Shown: in pieces, positions 17,013 through 25,122 of the stretch
How the letters are laid out: every line of letters starts with the position of its first letter
Numbering within the stretch: position 1 is the first letter of the stretch
Made by a program: the position numbers and the translations under genes
Origin: Runella defluvii
GTDB taxonomy: Bacteria > Bacteroidota > Bacteroidia > Cytophagales > Spirosomataceae
Reading direction: 5' to 3'
NCBI RefSeq assembly: GCF_014195535.1
Contig: NZ_JACIBY010000002.1
Coordinates: 62,001 to 126,000 of the forward strand
Length of the DNA stretch: 64,000 bases
The notes under the pieces: model-generated
Told to the model about the DNA's origin: nothing
Seen by the model: only the letters and a program-made list of their open reading frames with translations
Databases searched by the model: none

Positions 17013-17870
17013 ATGAACAACCGAAATTTAATACGATTTGATTGGGCTATAAAGCGATTGTTGAGGAACAAAGCTGATTACTCTGTACTGGAAGGCTTTC
17101 TTTCAGAATTGTTCAAAGAAGATATTGTGATTCAGACTATTCTGGAGAGCGAAAGCAATCAACGCATTGATTCTGATAAGTTTAATCGAGTCGATATACT
17201 TATTAAAAATGCCAAAGAAGAGCTAGTGATTGTAGAAATCCAGAACCAAAATGAATACGATTATTTTCATCGAATGGCTTACGGCACCTCCAAAGTGATT
17301 ACTGATTATATTTCTGTCGGGGAACCTTACAAAAACATCAAAAAAGTTTATTCCATCAATATCGTCTATTTTGATCTAGGCCAAGGTAACGACTACGTCT
17401 ATCATGGGAAAACCGACTTTCTAGGCATTCATACTTCTGACAGATTAAGGCTTTCGGACAAACAAATTGAAATTCTTGGAAAAATAGAACCATACCAAAT
17501 TTTTCCCGAGTATTACGTTTTAAAAGTAAATCAGTTCAATAACGTGGCCAAAGATTCACTAGATGAATGGATTTATTACTTTAAAAACAACGAAATCAAA
17601 GACGAATTTAAAGCCAAAGGAATCTCGAAAGCCAAAGAACTCTGGAGAGTTGATAACCTTAATGAAGAAGAACGCCTCAACTACCATAAACACATCGAAA
17701 ATCTAAGGTATGAAGCTAGTATGTTGTGGACGATGCAAATAGACGAAGAAGAAAGGGTTCGCAAAGACGAGAAAAAAGCAATTGCCCGCGAATTAAAACA
17801 TAATGGCCTCCCCATTGAAATCATTCTAAAATCAACAGGGCTGACCCAAGAGGAGATAGAAAGGCTCTGA
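17013..17870 (+). CDS. Rpn family PD-(D/E)XK nuclease / putative transposase
   Basis: 285 residues. The nuclease core shows D61 in NRVDILI and E75-x-Q77 in VIVEIQNQNEYDY, the D...ExQ variant of the PD-(D/E)XK site typical of Rpn/PDDEXK_2 proteins. The C-terminal tail (about 245-285) is a charged helix ending in a helix-turn-helix-like GLPIEIILKSTGLTQEEIERL, often present in this family. Rpn proteins promote RecA-independent recombination in E. coli, and recent work links them to phage defence. 24 bp downstream of the TA pair, so possibly part of the same accessory unit. Confidence 0.82.
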   Translation: MNNRNLIRFDWAIKRLLRNKADYSVLEGFLSELFKEDIVIQTILESESNQRIDSDKFNRVDILIKNAKEELVIVEIQNQNEYDYFHRMAYGTSKVITDYISVGEPYKNIKKVYSINIVYFDLGQGNDYVYHGKTDFLGIHTSDRLRLSDKQIEILGKIEPYQIFPEYYVLKVNQFNNVAKDSLDEWIYYFKNNEIKDEFKAKGISKAKELWRVDNLNEEERLNYHKHIENLRYEASMLWTMQIDEEERVRKDEKKAIARELKHNGLPIEIILKSTGLTQEEIERL

Positions 17871-17928
17871 AAAGTCTGAATCAATTTCACTACTTTTGGC
17901 ATAGTATTCACCCTTTCCACTCTAGCCC

Positions 17929-19104
17929 ATGCGTTTCACTATCCTGTGTTTATGGTGTATTGTTGCGTTGCTGTCGAGCGTGCAAGCTCAGAGGACTGCC
18001 GTTTATCGTTTTGAAAACTCGTTTGAAGAAGAATCGGGCAAGCTCCCGAAACTCAAGGTGTTGGGTCAAGAAGGCACATTTCAAAACGAAAAACTTCCCG
18101 AACTCAAAAACCTCCAACGTACCGTTTATGTATTCGACCGAAACTGTGGTTTACAGTTTGACAACCGTGCCGCCAATGGTTTCCTGAGCGGTTCATATAC
18201 CATTGAGATTTACTTCCGATTTACCTCCTTAGACAGCTGGAAACGAGTCATTGATTTTAAAAATCGTAAATCTGACAATGGCTGCTATATTTTCTACGGC
18301 AAACTCAATTTTTACAATTTCGCGACCGGAACCAAAGCCCCCGTCAACCCCAACGAATATACCCACTACGTGGTAGCGCGGGATGCCAGAACGAACCAGC
18401 TTAAAATGTACGTGGACGGGGAGTCGAAAGTTGAATTTACTGACCGTTTTTCCCAAGGCATCATCGACGAAGACGGTATGCTCAACTTTTTCTTTGATGA
18501 CCTTATCGTCAAAGACGAAGCCAGTGACGGAGCTGTAGCAATGATTAAATTGTACGACTACGTGGTTGACCCTGCTAGCATCAAGCGTGATTTTCAACTA
18601 CTTGAAGAAAAAATCAGCCAGCCTTTGGTGGTAAATACCCCTACTCCCGTTGCCCCCCAGCCCGTGGTTTCTCCGCCTCTACCCAAGGAAGTCCCCAAAG
18701 AAAATACGCCTGAACCTCCCAAAAACTATACTTCATTAGACAACAAAAACGTTTCTGTTGGGAAAGCGATTGTATTGCAGAACCTGCGTTTTGCCCAAAG
18801 CAAGCCCGAATTACTGCCTGAGTCGAATGCGGAATTGGAGAATTTGTTCAAATTTATGCAAGAACACCCAACGGCCAATATCGAGCTCCAAGGCCATACC
18901 GACAACCGAGGGGATTTTGATTTAAACCTAGCCCTTTCTCGTCAGCGGGTGGAAGTAGTGAAGGCTTTTTTGGTTAAAAAAGGCATTTCCCCCAGTCGAA
19001 TTACGGGCAAAGGCTTTGGTTCCAGTAGGCCAATTGCCAATAACAACCGCGAAGAAACTCGTCAGCTCAACCGCCGCGTGGAGCTGATTATTACAAAACT
19101 TTGA
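17929..19104 (+). CDS. OmpA family protein with N-terminal LamG-like domain
   Basis: 391 residues. Signal peptide 1-20 (cleaved after VQAQ region), a concanavalin/LamG-like beta domain (about 22-225), a Pro-rich linker (about 228-265) and a C-terminal OmpA peptidoglycan-binding domain (about 275-391) with the NIELQGHTDNRGD and LSRQRVEVVKAFLVKKGI motifs and the closing NRRVEL. It likely tethers the outer membrane or a surface domain to peptidoglycan. A TACTTTTG -7 box lies at 17891-17898, giving a leader of about 25 nt. Probably cotranscribed with the next gene. Confidence 0.87.
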   Translation: MRFTILCLWCIVALLSSVQAQRTAVYRFENSFEEESGKLPKLKVLGQEGTFQNEKLPELKNLQRTVYVFDRNCGLQFDNRAANGFLSGSYTIEIYFRFTSLDSWKRVIDFKNRKSDNGCYIFYGKLNFYNFATGTKAPVNPNEYTHYVVARDARTNQLKMYVDGESKVEFTDRFSQGIIDEDGMLNFFFDDLIVKDEASDGAVAMIKLYDYVVDPASIKRDFQLLEEKISQPLVVNTPTPVAPQPVVSPPLPKEVPKENTPEPPKNYTSLDNKNVSVGKAIVLQNLRFAQSKPELLPESNAELENLFKFMQEHPTANIELQGHTDNRGDFDLNLALSRQRVEVVKAFLVKKGISPSRITGKGFGSSRPIANNNREETRQLNRRVELIITKL

Positions 19105-19115
19105 AAACAATTGCC

Positions 19116-20009
19116 GTGAATAAACTTTGTTATTTGGTAAGTATCTGCGCCTTTTTAGTAGTATCGTGTGAAAAACCGACCCCAACTCCTGGTGAACCTA
19201 CGGAGTTGTCTGAGAATTTTTCAGGAACCCCGACCGCTCATGCTGTTTCTCCCGCCGATGAACTTGACGAGGCTTCAGGCTTGGCCGACAGTAAAAAACA
19301 AGCTGGTTTTCTCTGGACGCACGAAGATGCTGGCTCGCCTGACCGCATTTATCTACTTGACCGTCAAGGTAAAATTGTGGCAAATTATACCACTCCTTTT
19401 ATCAATTATGACTGGGAAGACATGGCCGTTGGCCCAGGCCCCGATGCCAATGAGTCGTACATTTATCTGGCTGATATTGGAGATAACTCCAACGTTCGGG
19501 ACATCAAACAAATCTACCGTTTTCCAGAGCCTAGCACGTTAACCTCTAAAATTACCAATTTTGATTGGATTCGTTTTCGCTTTCCCGACGGGGCTTATGA
19601 CTCCGAAACGCTGTTGCTTGACCCTTTGACAAAAGACATTTACGTCGTCACCAAATGGCTCACCAACGCCCGTGTGTATCGCTTGGCTTACCCTCAATCT
19701 ACGACGGAAGTTATCACTGCCGAAAAAGTGGGAGAAATGACCGTCGGAGCTGATTTGACAGGCGGTGCAATTTCAACGATTGGTACTGAAGTTATCGTTC
19801 GAGGCTATACTGCCATTTATTATTGGAAACGCAAAGCCACCGAAACTGTAGGCGAAGTGCTGCTTCGCGCCCCTACCAAAAGCTTGCCGTATATCTTTGA
19901 GCCTCAAGGCGAAGCAGTTTGTTTTGACTTAAACAACAAAGGTTATTTTACCCTCAGCGAGCGACGAAATGTTCCGTCAGTTAACTTGTATTTTTATGCG
20001 AGGAAGTAA
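19116..20009 (+). CDS. Predicted lipoprotein with beta-propeller-like repeats
   Basis: 297 residues from the GTG at 19116, which gives a short lipoprotein signal ending in FLVVSC (lipobox Cys at residue 18) followed by charged EKP; a TTG at 19101 overlapping the ompA stop is an alternative. The mature part repeats strand motifs such as IYLLDRQGKIVANY, YIYLADIGDNSN and DIYVVTKW, resembling propeller proteins of the phytase-like/NHL type found in environmental bacteria. No enzyme motif recognised. Adjacent to and in the same direction as ompA. Confidence 0.7.
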   Translation: MNKLCYLVSICAFLVVSCEKPTPTPGEPTELSENFSGTPTAHAVSPADELDEASGLADSKKQAGFLWTHEDAGSPDRIYLLDRQGKIVANYTTPFINYDWEDMAVGPGPDANESYIYLADIGDNSNVRDIKQIYRFPEPSTLTSKITNFDWIRFRFPDGAYDSETLLLDPLTKDIYVVTKWLTNARVYRLAYPQSTTEVITAEKVGEMTVGADLTGGAISTIGTEVIVRGYTAIYYWKRKATETVGEVLLRAPTKSLPYIFEPQGEAVCFDLNNKGYFTLSERRNVPSVNLYFYARK

Positions 20010-20023
20010 CAGATAAACTTAAA

Positions 20024-20045
20024 CGCAGGTTGCTCACAACCTGCG
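20024..20045. repeat. GGTTG-CTYA-CAACC hairpin, copy 1
   Basis: Perfect stem CGCAGGTTG (20024-20032), loop CTCA, CAACCTGCG (20037-20045). Member of a family of short palindromes in this window that share the loop CTCA or CTTA on one strand. Confidence 0.65.
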
Positions 20046-20074
20046 GCACATTATGCGAGGAAATAAGCTGTAAC

Positions 20075-20146
20075 GTGCTTCATATTTCGTTGAATTTGTT
20101 TCAGGTTTCTCAAAACCTGAAACAAATTCAACGAAATATGAAGCAC
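20075..20146. repeat. Perfect 34-bp inverted repeat, 4-nt loop
   Basis: Left arm 20075-20108 and right arm 20113-20146 are exact reverse complements, loop CTCA. The core next to the loop (CAGGTTT / AAACCTG) belongs to the same family as the smaller hairpins at 20024 and 20162. No T run follows, so terminator function is not evident. Confidence 0.9.
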
Positions 20147-20161
20147 ACTTGGCGCTCAATC

Positions 20162-20177
20162 GGGTTGTAAGCAACCC
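20162..20177. repeat. GGTTG-type hairpin, copy 3
   Basis: GGGTTG (20162-20167), loop TAAG, CAACCC (20172-20177). The loop is CTTA on the other strand. Confidence 0.55.
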
Positions 20178-20208
20178 TCTGCACTCGATATTCTACCTTC
20201 GACACTCG

Positions 20209-20643
20209 TTAAGGTTTCCACTCGTTGAGTTCGACCAAATACCCATCGGGATCAGGAACGTAGATTTGAATGACTCCGTCAAAACGTGTTTGTTTGTGAA
20301 AAGGGAGTTTTAGGCGAGTTAGGTACGCTTCTGCTTTTTCCATGGAAGCCACAAAAATCGCAAAATGACTACCATTTCGGTCGTTGACTACGGGCTGTGT
20401 ACGTCCAGCCAACAGGTGAATTTGTTGGTCAGTGCCAATTTTAAACCACGCCCGAATCGCCTTTAAATTGTCAGGCACTTCAATGCGTTCCAATTGCAAC
20501 ACTTCCCCATAAAACTTCGCACTCGCCTGCAAATCGGCCACTTGAAGTGCGATGTGGTTGTGTTTGACAATCCCTATTTTATCTTGAGAAAACCCTGAGA
20601 AAGATGCCGACAACAACAGCAAAACAAAAAAGAAAGACTTCAT
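20209..20643 (-). CDS. Secreted VOC (glyoxalase-like) family protein
   Basis: 144 residues from the ATG at 20643, which begins a signal peptide (MKSFFFVLLLLSASFSGFSQ). The rest is one VOC module: HNHIALQVADLQASAKFYGEVLQLERIEV, then HFAIFVASMEKAEAYL and YVPDPDGYLVELNEW, with the metal-binding His in the first and Glu in the last motif. VOC enzymes include glyoxalases, dioxygenases and fosfomycin-type resistance proteins; the substrate is unknown. Export is unusual for a VOC protein but known in Bacteroidota. Confidence 0.8.
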   Translation of the reverse strand: MKSFFFVLLLLSASFSGFSQDKIGIVKHNHIALQVADLQASAKFYGEVLQLERIEVPDNLKAIRAWFKIGTDQQIHLLAGRTQPVVNDRNGSHFAIFVASMEKAEAYLTRLKLPFHKQTRFDGVIQIYVPDPDGYLVELNEWKP

Positions 20644-20728
20644 AGGAAAAAGAATAGTAAAAAGTGGGTCAATAGATTCTGTTCTCCAAAAGTATTTTTT
20701 TACTTGCATTTACCTACAACGTCGCGTC

Positions 20729-20750
20729 TTCTGGTTGTGAGCAACCAGAA
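20729..20750. repeat. GGTTG-type hairpin, copy 4
   Basis: TTCTGGTTG (20729-20737), loop TGAG, CAACCAGAA (20742-20750); perfect 9-bp stem. The loop is CTCA on the minus strand. It is followed by a TCGACACTC/TCGACATTC repeat up to 20786. Confidence 0.6.
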
Positions 20751-20790
20751 ACACATTCGACACTCTCCCTTCTACCCTCGACATTCAAAA

Positions 20791-21078
20791 TCACAGCCAC
20801 ATTTTTACCAATTCTTCCCATTCTTGTTCCAACGAATACGAAGGCATTTCGGCACGGGCACGGCGGTACCAGTAGCCTGCGTTCCATTGGTCGCCTTCTT
20901 TGCGGTGCAAATACGCGTGCAAGCGGTCGTAGTCGCGCGTGCCTTCACGCGACTGAGCTATATCGTGTGCTTCATCCCACTGCCCTTTGGCGTCGTACCA
21001 TAGAGCTTTTACTAAAATAGGACAATCCGACGATGGCCCTGAGAGCGAGAGACTTTGTTTAAAATCGTTAAATGTCAT
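20791..21078 (-). CDS. Conserved small hypothetical protein (95 aa)
   Basis: 95 residues, Trp/Tyr/Glu-rich: LWYDAKGQWDEAHDIAQ, DYDRLHAYLHRKEGDQWNAGYWYRRA. The pattern suggests a compact helical hairpin repeat like a TPR (two helices with W-x-A-H and Y-x-Y-R-R). Small proteins of this type are known in Bacteroidota and Proteobacteria, function unknown. Confidence 0.65.
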   Translation of the reverse strand: MTFNDFKQSLSLSGPSSDCPILVKALWYDAKGQWDEAHDIAQSREGTRDYDRLHAYLHRKEGDQWNAGYWYRRARAEMPSYSLEQEWEELVKMWL

Positions 21079-21185
21079 TTTCTATGATGTTTTAAAAAAC
21101 AAAGAAACCTGATTTTTCTCATCTTTTCTTCCAAACCCGACCGATACTTTTGTGGTAGTATAGTCACAATTCATTTTCTCCGTTT

Positions 21186-21938
21186 ATGTATATTCTTGTT
21201 TTTTTTGTAGCCCACTGGTATTTGTCTCTTTTGATGCAAACCTTCTTCTTGCACCGTTATGCCGCCCATAAAATGTTCACAATGAGCCCGTTTTGGGAAA
21301 AATTCTTTTACACACTTACCTTTATTTTTCAAGGTTCTTCGTTTTTGAGTCCGTACGCGTATGGGGTAATGCACCGCCTTCACCACGCCTATGCCGACAC
21401 CGAAGAAGACCCTCATTCGCCGAGTTTTTCGTCGAGTCTTTTTGATATGATGTGGAAAACCAAGAATTATTACAACAACATTTTACACCGCGAGGACCAA
21501 ATTCCTGCCAAGTTTAAAAAGGATGTTCCTCACTGGCAGTTTATGGAGCGCCTCGGGGATTATTGGATTATTCGTATTGGTTGGGGAGTCTTGTACACGC
21601 TATTTTACATCAAATTTGCGACGGCTTGGTGGATGTTTTTGCTGTTGCCCATTCACTTTTTGATGGGGCCTGTGCACGGAGTTATCATCAACTGGTACGC
21701 GCACAAGTACGGTTATACCAATTTCAAAGTAAACGATACGGCCAAAAACCTGCTTCCATTCGACTTTTTGATGATGGGAGAATCGTATCACAACAACCAC
21801 CACAAATTGGGTGGAAGGGCCAATTTTGGCGTAAAATGGCATGAGTTTGACCCTACCTATCCGTTCATTTTATTCCTGAACGCAACGGGTATCATCAAAC
21901 TCAAGCGTAATAACGATTTGAATTATATGCCTAGCTAG
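21186..21938 (+). CDS. Acyl-CoA/fatty-acid desaturase (Delta9-type)
   Basis: 250 residues, shorter than animal SCD but normal for bacteria. All three histidine boxes that bind the di-iron centre are present: H23RYAAH28, H63RLHH67 and the YHNNHH box near residue 200. Hydrophobic helices flank the boxes. It introduces a cis double bond in acyl chains at the membrane and so adjusts fluidity. A TACTTTTG -7 box lies at 21145-21152. Confidence 0.88.
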   Translation: MYILVFFVAHWYLSLLMQTFFLHRYAAHKMFTMSPFWEKFFYTLTFIFQGSSFLSPYAYGVMHRLHHAYADTEEDPHSPSFSSSLFDMMWKTKNYYNNILHREDQIPAKFKKDVPHWQFMERLGDYWIIRIGWGVLYTLFYIKFATAWWMFLLLPIHFLMGPVHGVIINWYAHKYGYTNFKVNDTAKNLLPFDFLMMGESYHNNHHKLGGRANFGVKWHEFDPTYPFILFLNATGIIKLKRNNDLNYMPS

Positions 21939-21944
21939 GTAAAG

Positions 21945-22008
21945 TTATTGGTTATCTGTTAACCGTTATTCGTATTGATGGCAAATAATAGTTAACGGAT
22001 AACCAAAT
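21945..22008. repeat. GTTATCnGTTAAC-type inverted repeat, copy 1
   Basis: GGTTATCTGTTAACCGTTATT (21950-21970) faces AATAATAGTTAACGGATAACC (21986-22006); all but three positions pair. Lies between the convergent desaturase and folD genes. Related to elements at 25051-25120 and 45521-45655. Confidence 0.6.
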
Positions 22009-22011
22009 CCC

Positions 22012-22893
22012 CTATTTAAAAATAGCCTTCTTCGAGGCTAAAAGCGTGTTCGTCATCAAGCCACAGATGGTCATGAGTCCTACTCCTCCTGGGACAGGGG
22101 TAATGTAGCTTGATTTGGGCGCTACTTCGTCAAACTTAACGTCACCTTTAATGGCAAACCCGCTTTTTTTGGATTCGTCCACCACGCGGGTGATACCCAC
22201 GTCAATCACAACCGCGCCTTCTTTTACGTAGTCAGCGGTGATAAACTCGGGGCGTCCTAAGGCCGCAATCAAGATGTCGGCACTCTGGCAAACCTCTTTT
22301 AAGTTGTGCGTACGGCTGTGACAAATCGTCACGGTAGCGTTGCCTGGGGCGGTATTTCGTTGCATCAAAATACTCATCGGAAGCCCCACAATCTGGCTAC
22401 GTCCTACTACTACGCAATGCTTGCCAGCGGTGTCGATGTTGTAGCGTTTTAGCATTTCCAAAATCCCAAACGGGGTAGCCGAAATGTACGCAGGCAAGCC
22501 TTTGCACATACGACCCACGTTGATGGGGTGAAAGCCGTCCACGTCTTTTTCAGGGGCTACTGCTTCCATCACGGTGTTTTCAGAAATGTGAGAAGGAAGC
22601 GGCAACTGTACGATAAAACCGTCGATGTCTGCGTCGTTGTTGAGAGCTTCGATGTGTGATAGAACCTCCGCTTCTGAAGTAGTGTCGGGCAAACGCACAA
22701 GCGTTGACTTAAACCCAACTTCTTCGCAGCTTTTGATTTTTGACGCTACGTAGGTTTCGCTTGCGCCGTTGTTTCCTACCAAAATCGCCGCCAAATGAGG
22801 CGTTTTTCCGCCTTCCGCTTTGATTTTATCCACTTCTACTTTGATTTCGGCTTTTACCTGCGCCGACAGGGCCTTACCGTCTAAAAGTTGCAT
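22012..22893 (-). CDS. folD: Bifunctional methylenetetrahydrofolate dehydrogenase / cyclohydrolase
   Basis: 293 residues, normal length. Family signatures are complete: [18 protein letters not shown] (with the catalytic Lys), [19 protein letters not shown], the NADP loop [13 protein letters not shown] and the closing [10 protein letters not shown]. It interconverts 5,10-methylene-, methenyl- and 10-formyl-tetrahydrofolate in the cytoplasm. Monocistronic. Confidence 0.95.
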   Translation of the reverse strand: MQLLDGKALSAQVKAEIKVEVDKIKAEGGKTPHLAAILVGNNGASETYVASKIKSCEEVGFKSTLVRLPDTTSEAEVLSHIEALNNDADIDGFIVQLPLPSHISENTVMEAVAPEKDVDGFHPINVGRMCKGLPAYISATPFGILEMLKRYNIDTAGKHCVVVGRSQIVGLPMSILMQRNTAPGNATVTICHSRTHNLKEVCQSADILIAALGRPEFITADYVKEGAVVIDVGITRVVDESKKSGFAIKGDVKFDEVAPKSSYITPVPGGVGLMTICGLMTNTLLASKKAIFK

Positions 22894-22996
22894 TTTGTAT
22901 AATTGATAATTCTTTTGCAGATTTTATACCTCCGATTTATTTGAGGTAAGAGCGTAAAAATCGAAAATCTGATTCAAAACGCTCTAATAAAGGATT

Positions 22997-23209
22997 TTAT
23001 AGAGATGTAATGGAGAAAGGTTTGACAAATTTGATTCCATCTTCGCTAGCAGCCCTTTCCATGCCTTTGGCTTGAATTATCTTCTTGTCAGTCAAAATTT
23101 TTCGGGCAGTACTTTTTAATGTCTTTCGTTCGGCTTTCATTCTCTGTTCAGTTATCACAAATTTCTCCAGTTTTGTAACATCTGCATAATACAAAACATT
23201 CATTCGCAT
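22997..23209 (-). CDS. Small hypothetical protein (70 aa)
   Basis: 70 residues, basic (about 14 Lys/Arg), opening MRMNVLYYADVTKLEKFVI. No family recognised. It may be a real small protein or the remnant of a larger gene; the codon pattern is acceptable and no competing ORF exists in the interval. The 160 bp after it in plus-strand order (23210-23370) hold direct and inverted CTATGTG strings (around 23271-23332) and no gene. Confidence 0.35.
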   Translation of the reverse strand: MRMNVLYYADVTKLEKFVITEQRMKAERKTLKSTARKILTDKKIIQAKGMERAASEDGIKFVKPFSITSL

Positions 23210-23370
23210 TGCTTTTGCTCATTCCCAAAGGGTGTACGAATAAATGCAGGATTGGGTAGTATTTCTTTTAAAACACATAGTAAACAATAGATTTGTGTGC
23301 TATGTGAAAATTCTATGTGGCCTATGTGTTTAACTTTGCATAGTCACCTGCAAAGTTTCATACCCCCTTC

Positions 23371-24081
23371 CTAAACGTACTCCCTCAACAACGTCTCTTT
23401 CAACAGCTCCATACCCACCGTTGCTTTTTCGGGAATAAACGTGACGTACTTGGTACTCCCAGCCAACTCTGGCGTTTTGGGGTCAACCACAAAAATCGGC
23501 ACACGGGGACGAACGTAGTACACCAAGCCCGCCGCAGGATATACCACCAACGACGTACCAACCACCACAAAAATATCTGCTTGCTCAGTCAGTTCAACGG
23601 CGGGTTCCATCATAGGCACTTCTTCATGAAACCACACGATATTGGGTCGTAGTTGGCTTCCAAGCTCGCATTTATCGCCCAAGTTCAGCTCCCACCCTTT
23701 CATATCATACACCAAACGGGGGTTTTTCGTACTGCGCGATTGAAACAACTCTCCGTGTAAGTGGAGCACTTTGGTTGAACCTGCTTTTTCGTGCAAATTA
23801 TCGACGTTTTGGGTAATAATCTGAACGTCAAAATGTTGCTCTAATTCAGCCAAAATCAAATGAGCCGCATTTGGCTCGACGGAAAGCGCCTGTTTGCGGC
23901 GTTCGTTGTAAAAATCAAGTACTAACTGCGGGTTTTTGCGCCAGCCCTCGGGCGTGGCCACGTCCTCAATGCTATAGCCCTCCCACAATCCATCCGAATC
24001 GCGAAAGGTTTTAATACCGCTTTCGGCGCTGATACCCGCGCCTGACAGGACGACTAACTTTTTTTTGGGCGACGATGACAT
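23371..24081 (-). CDS. Sir2-family NAD-dependent deacylase lacking zinc cysteines
   Basis: 236 residues. NAD-binding GAGISAESGIKTFR, TQNVDNLHE (Q91, N92, D94) and catalytic H109 are intact. Y58 and R61 (FYNERR) match the Tyr-x-x-Arg that selects succinyl/malonyl-lysine in class III sirtuins such as E. coli CobB. The Cys4 zinc site is nearly gone: SRST replaces the first CxxC and only one Cys (DKCELGS) is left of the second, as in a known Bacteroidota subgroup. The start codon lies 71 bp inside the upstream hydrolase gene; no later ATG would keep the NAD loop. Confidence 0.88.
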   Translation of the reverse strand: MSSSPKKKLVVLSGAGISAESGIKTFRDSDGLWEGYSIEDVATPEGWRKNPQLVLDFYNERRKQALSVEPNAAHLILAELEQHFDVQIITQNVDNLHEKAGSTKVLHLHGELFQSRSTKNPRLVYDMKGWELNLGDKCELGSQLRPNIVWFHEEVPMMEPAVELTEQADIFVVVGTSLVVYPAAGLVYYVRPRVPIFVVDPKTPELAGSTKYVTFIPEKATVGMELLKETLLREYV

Positions 24082-25033
24082 TCGTTTCGGGGATAAATGA
24101 TTGTAAGAACGTATTTACTTTTGCGTAAAACACCGCAGGATTGTCCAACCAAGGAAAGTGATGCGCTCGGTCAATCACCGCAATAGAGGCCGCAGGCAGC
24201 GCTTTTTTCCAATAATTCACCAATCCACTGAGATTAAAGCGTTGTCGCGACAATACCACCATGACGGGGATTCCGCGCTGACGAATGCTGGTAACACAAT
24301 CAAACGGATTAGGAACAAATTTACTACTTACCCTGCTCTTTACGTCGATATTCTGAATTTTTTCGTACAAAAACCCTGCCGCTATGGGCTCGTGAAGGGT
24401 ATCGTGTACGTAAGTGGCGGCCTGAAAACCCATGATGGCTTTGGCGCGTGCCACCGAATCGGGCGAAATTGTCTGAAGATGCTGTTGTAGTTTTTCAAAT
24501 CGCCGATTGATGACTTCTTGCGACAGCATTCCCGAAAAACCGTAGTCCTCGTGCGTGTCAAAATACACATCTGAGCTATTGGGTAAGGTTGTCATCGACA
24601 CGGGATTCACAAGAATAAGCTGCCCCAAATGCGAACCCGCTTGCGACGCGTACGCACAGGCAATTTTAGCCCCAAAACCGTGCGCCATCACCGACCATTT
24701 CGGGATACGCAATACCATTCGGAGGGCTTCAATGTCGGCCACGGCTTTGTTGAAATTGACCGTAGAATCACTAATGTATGGAAAACGGCTTTTGCCCGTT
24801 GCGCGCGGGTCGTAGAAGACAACACGGTTGGTTTCCGATAGCTTTTGGACGAGTTCTTTTAAGTAGCTCGAAGAATTTCCCACGTCACTAACGACGAGAA
24901 CGGGATTGCCACTTCCTACTATTTTGAAGTACAAATTAGCACCGCTGTTACAGATAGCCCACCCTTCGTTTTGGGCCCTACTCTCCAACACCACCAACAA
25001 AAACGCGATTATAAAGGGTAAAGCTTTTCTCAT
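24011..25033 (-). CDS. Secreted alpha/beta-hydrolase fold protein, nucleophile Ser missing
   Basis: 340 residues with a signal peptide (1-20, ending ESRAQ). An alpha/beta-hydrolase core is clear (strand VLVVSD, RVVFYDPRATGKS, then the elbow region), resembling proline iminopeptidase-like peptidases. At the nucleophile elbow the sequence is A117-H-G119-F-G121 where the family has G-x-S-x-G, so the catalytic Ser is Gly. The His near the end (DRAHHFPWL) is kept. The C-terminal 24 codons overlap the sirtuin gene in another frame and code a basic tail. Possibly a binding protein or pseudoenzyme. Confidence 0.75.
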   Translation of the reverse strand: MRKALPFIIAFLLVVLESRAQNEGWAICNSGANLYFKIVGSGNPVLVVSDVGNSSSYLKELVQKLSETNRVVFYDPRATGKSRFPYISDSTVNFNKAVADIEALRMVLRIPKWSVMAHGFGAKIACAYASQAGSHLGQLILVNPVSMTTLPNSSDVYFDTHEDYGFSGMLSQEVINRRFEKLQQHLQTISPDSVARAKAIMGFQAATYVHDTLHEPIAAGFLYEKIQNIDVKSRVSSKFVPNPFDCVTSIRQRGIPVMVVLSRQRFNLSGLVNYWKKALPAASIAVIDRAHHFPWLDNPAVFYAKVNTFLQSFIPETNVIVAQKKVSRPVRRGYQRRKRY

Positions 25034-25050
25034 GCGGCCCTTGAGATTTT

Positions 25051-25120
25051 CGTTATCCGTTAATTGTTATCTGTTATTAGTTGTTCACTACTGATAACAG
25101 ATAACAATTAACAGACAACG
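25051..25120. repeat. Near-perfect 31-bp inverted repeat (GTTATCnGTTAA family), copy 2
   Basis: Left arm 25051-25081 pairs with right arm 25090-25120 at 28 of 31 positions, 8-nt loop. It fills the gap between argG and the hydrolase gene; the arms carry TTAATTGTTATCTGTTA. No T run, so not a standard terminator. Confidence 0.75.
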
Positions 25121-25122
25121 AA

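Noticed and set aside
20075-20146. The 34-bp inverted repeat as a plain terminator of the lipoprotein gene
   Set aside because: No T run follows on either strand and its core is shared with other palindromes in different positions; a repeat family fits better.
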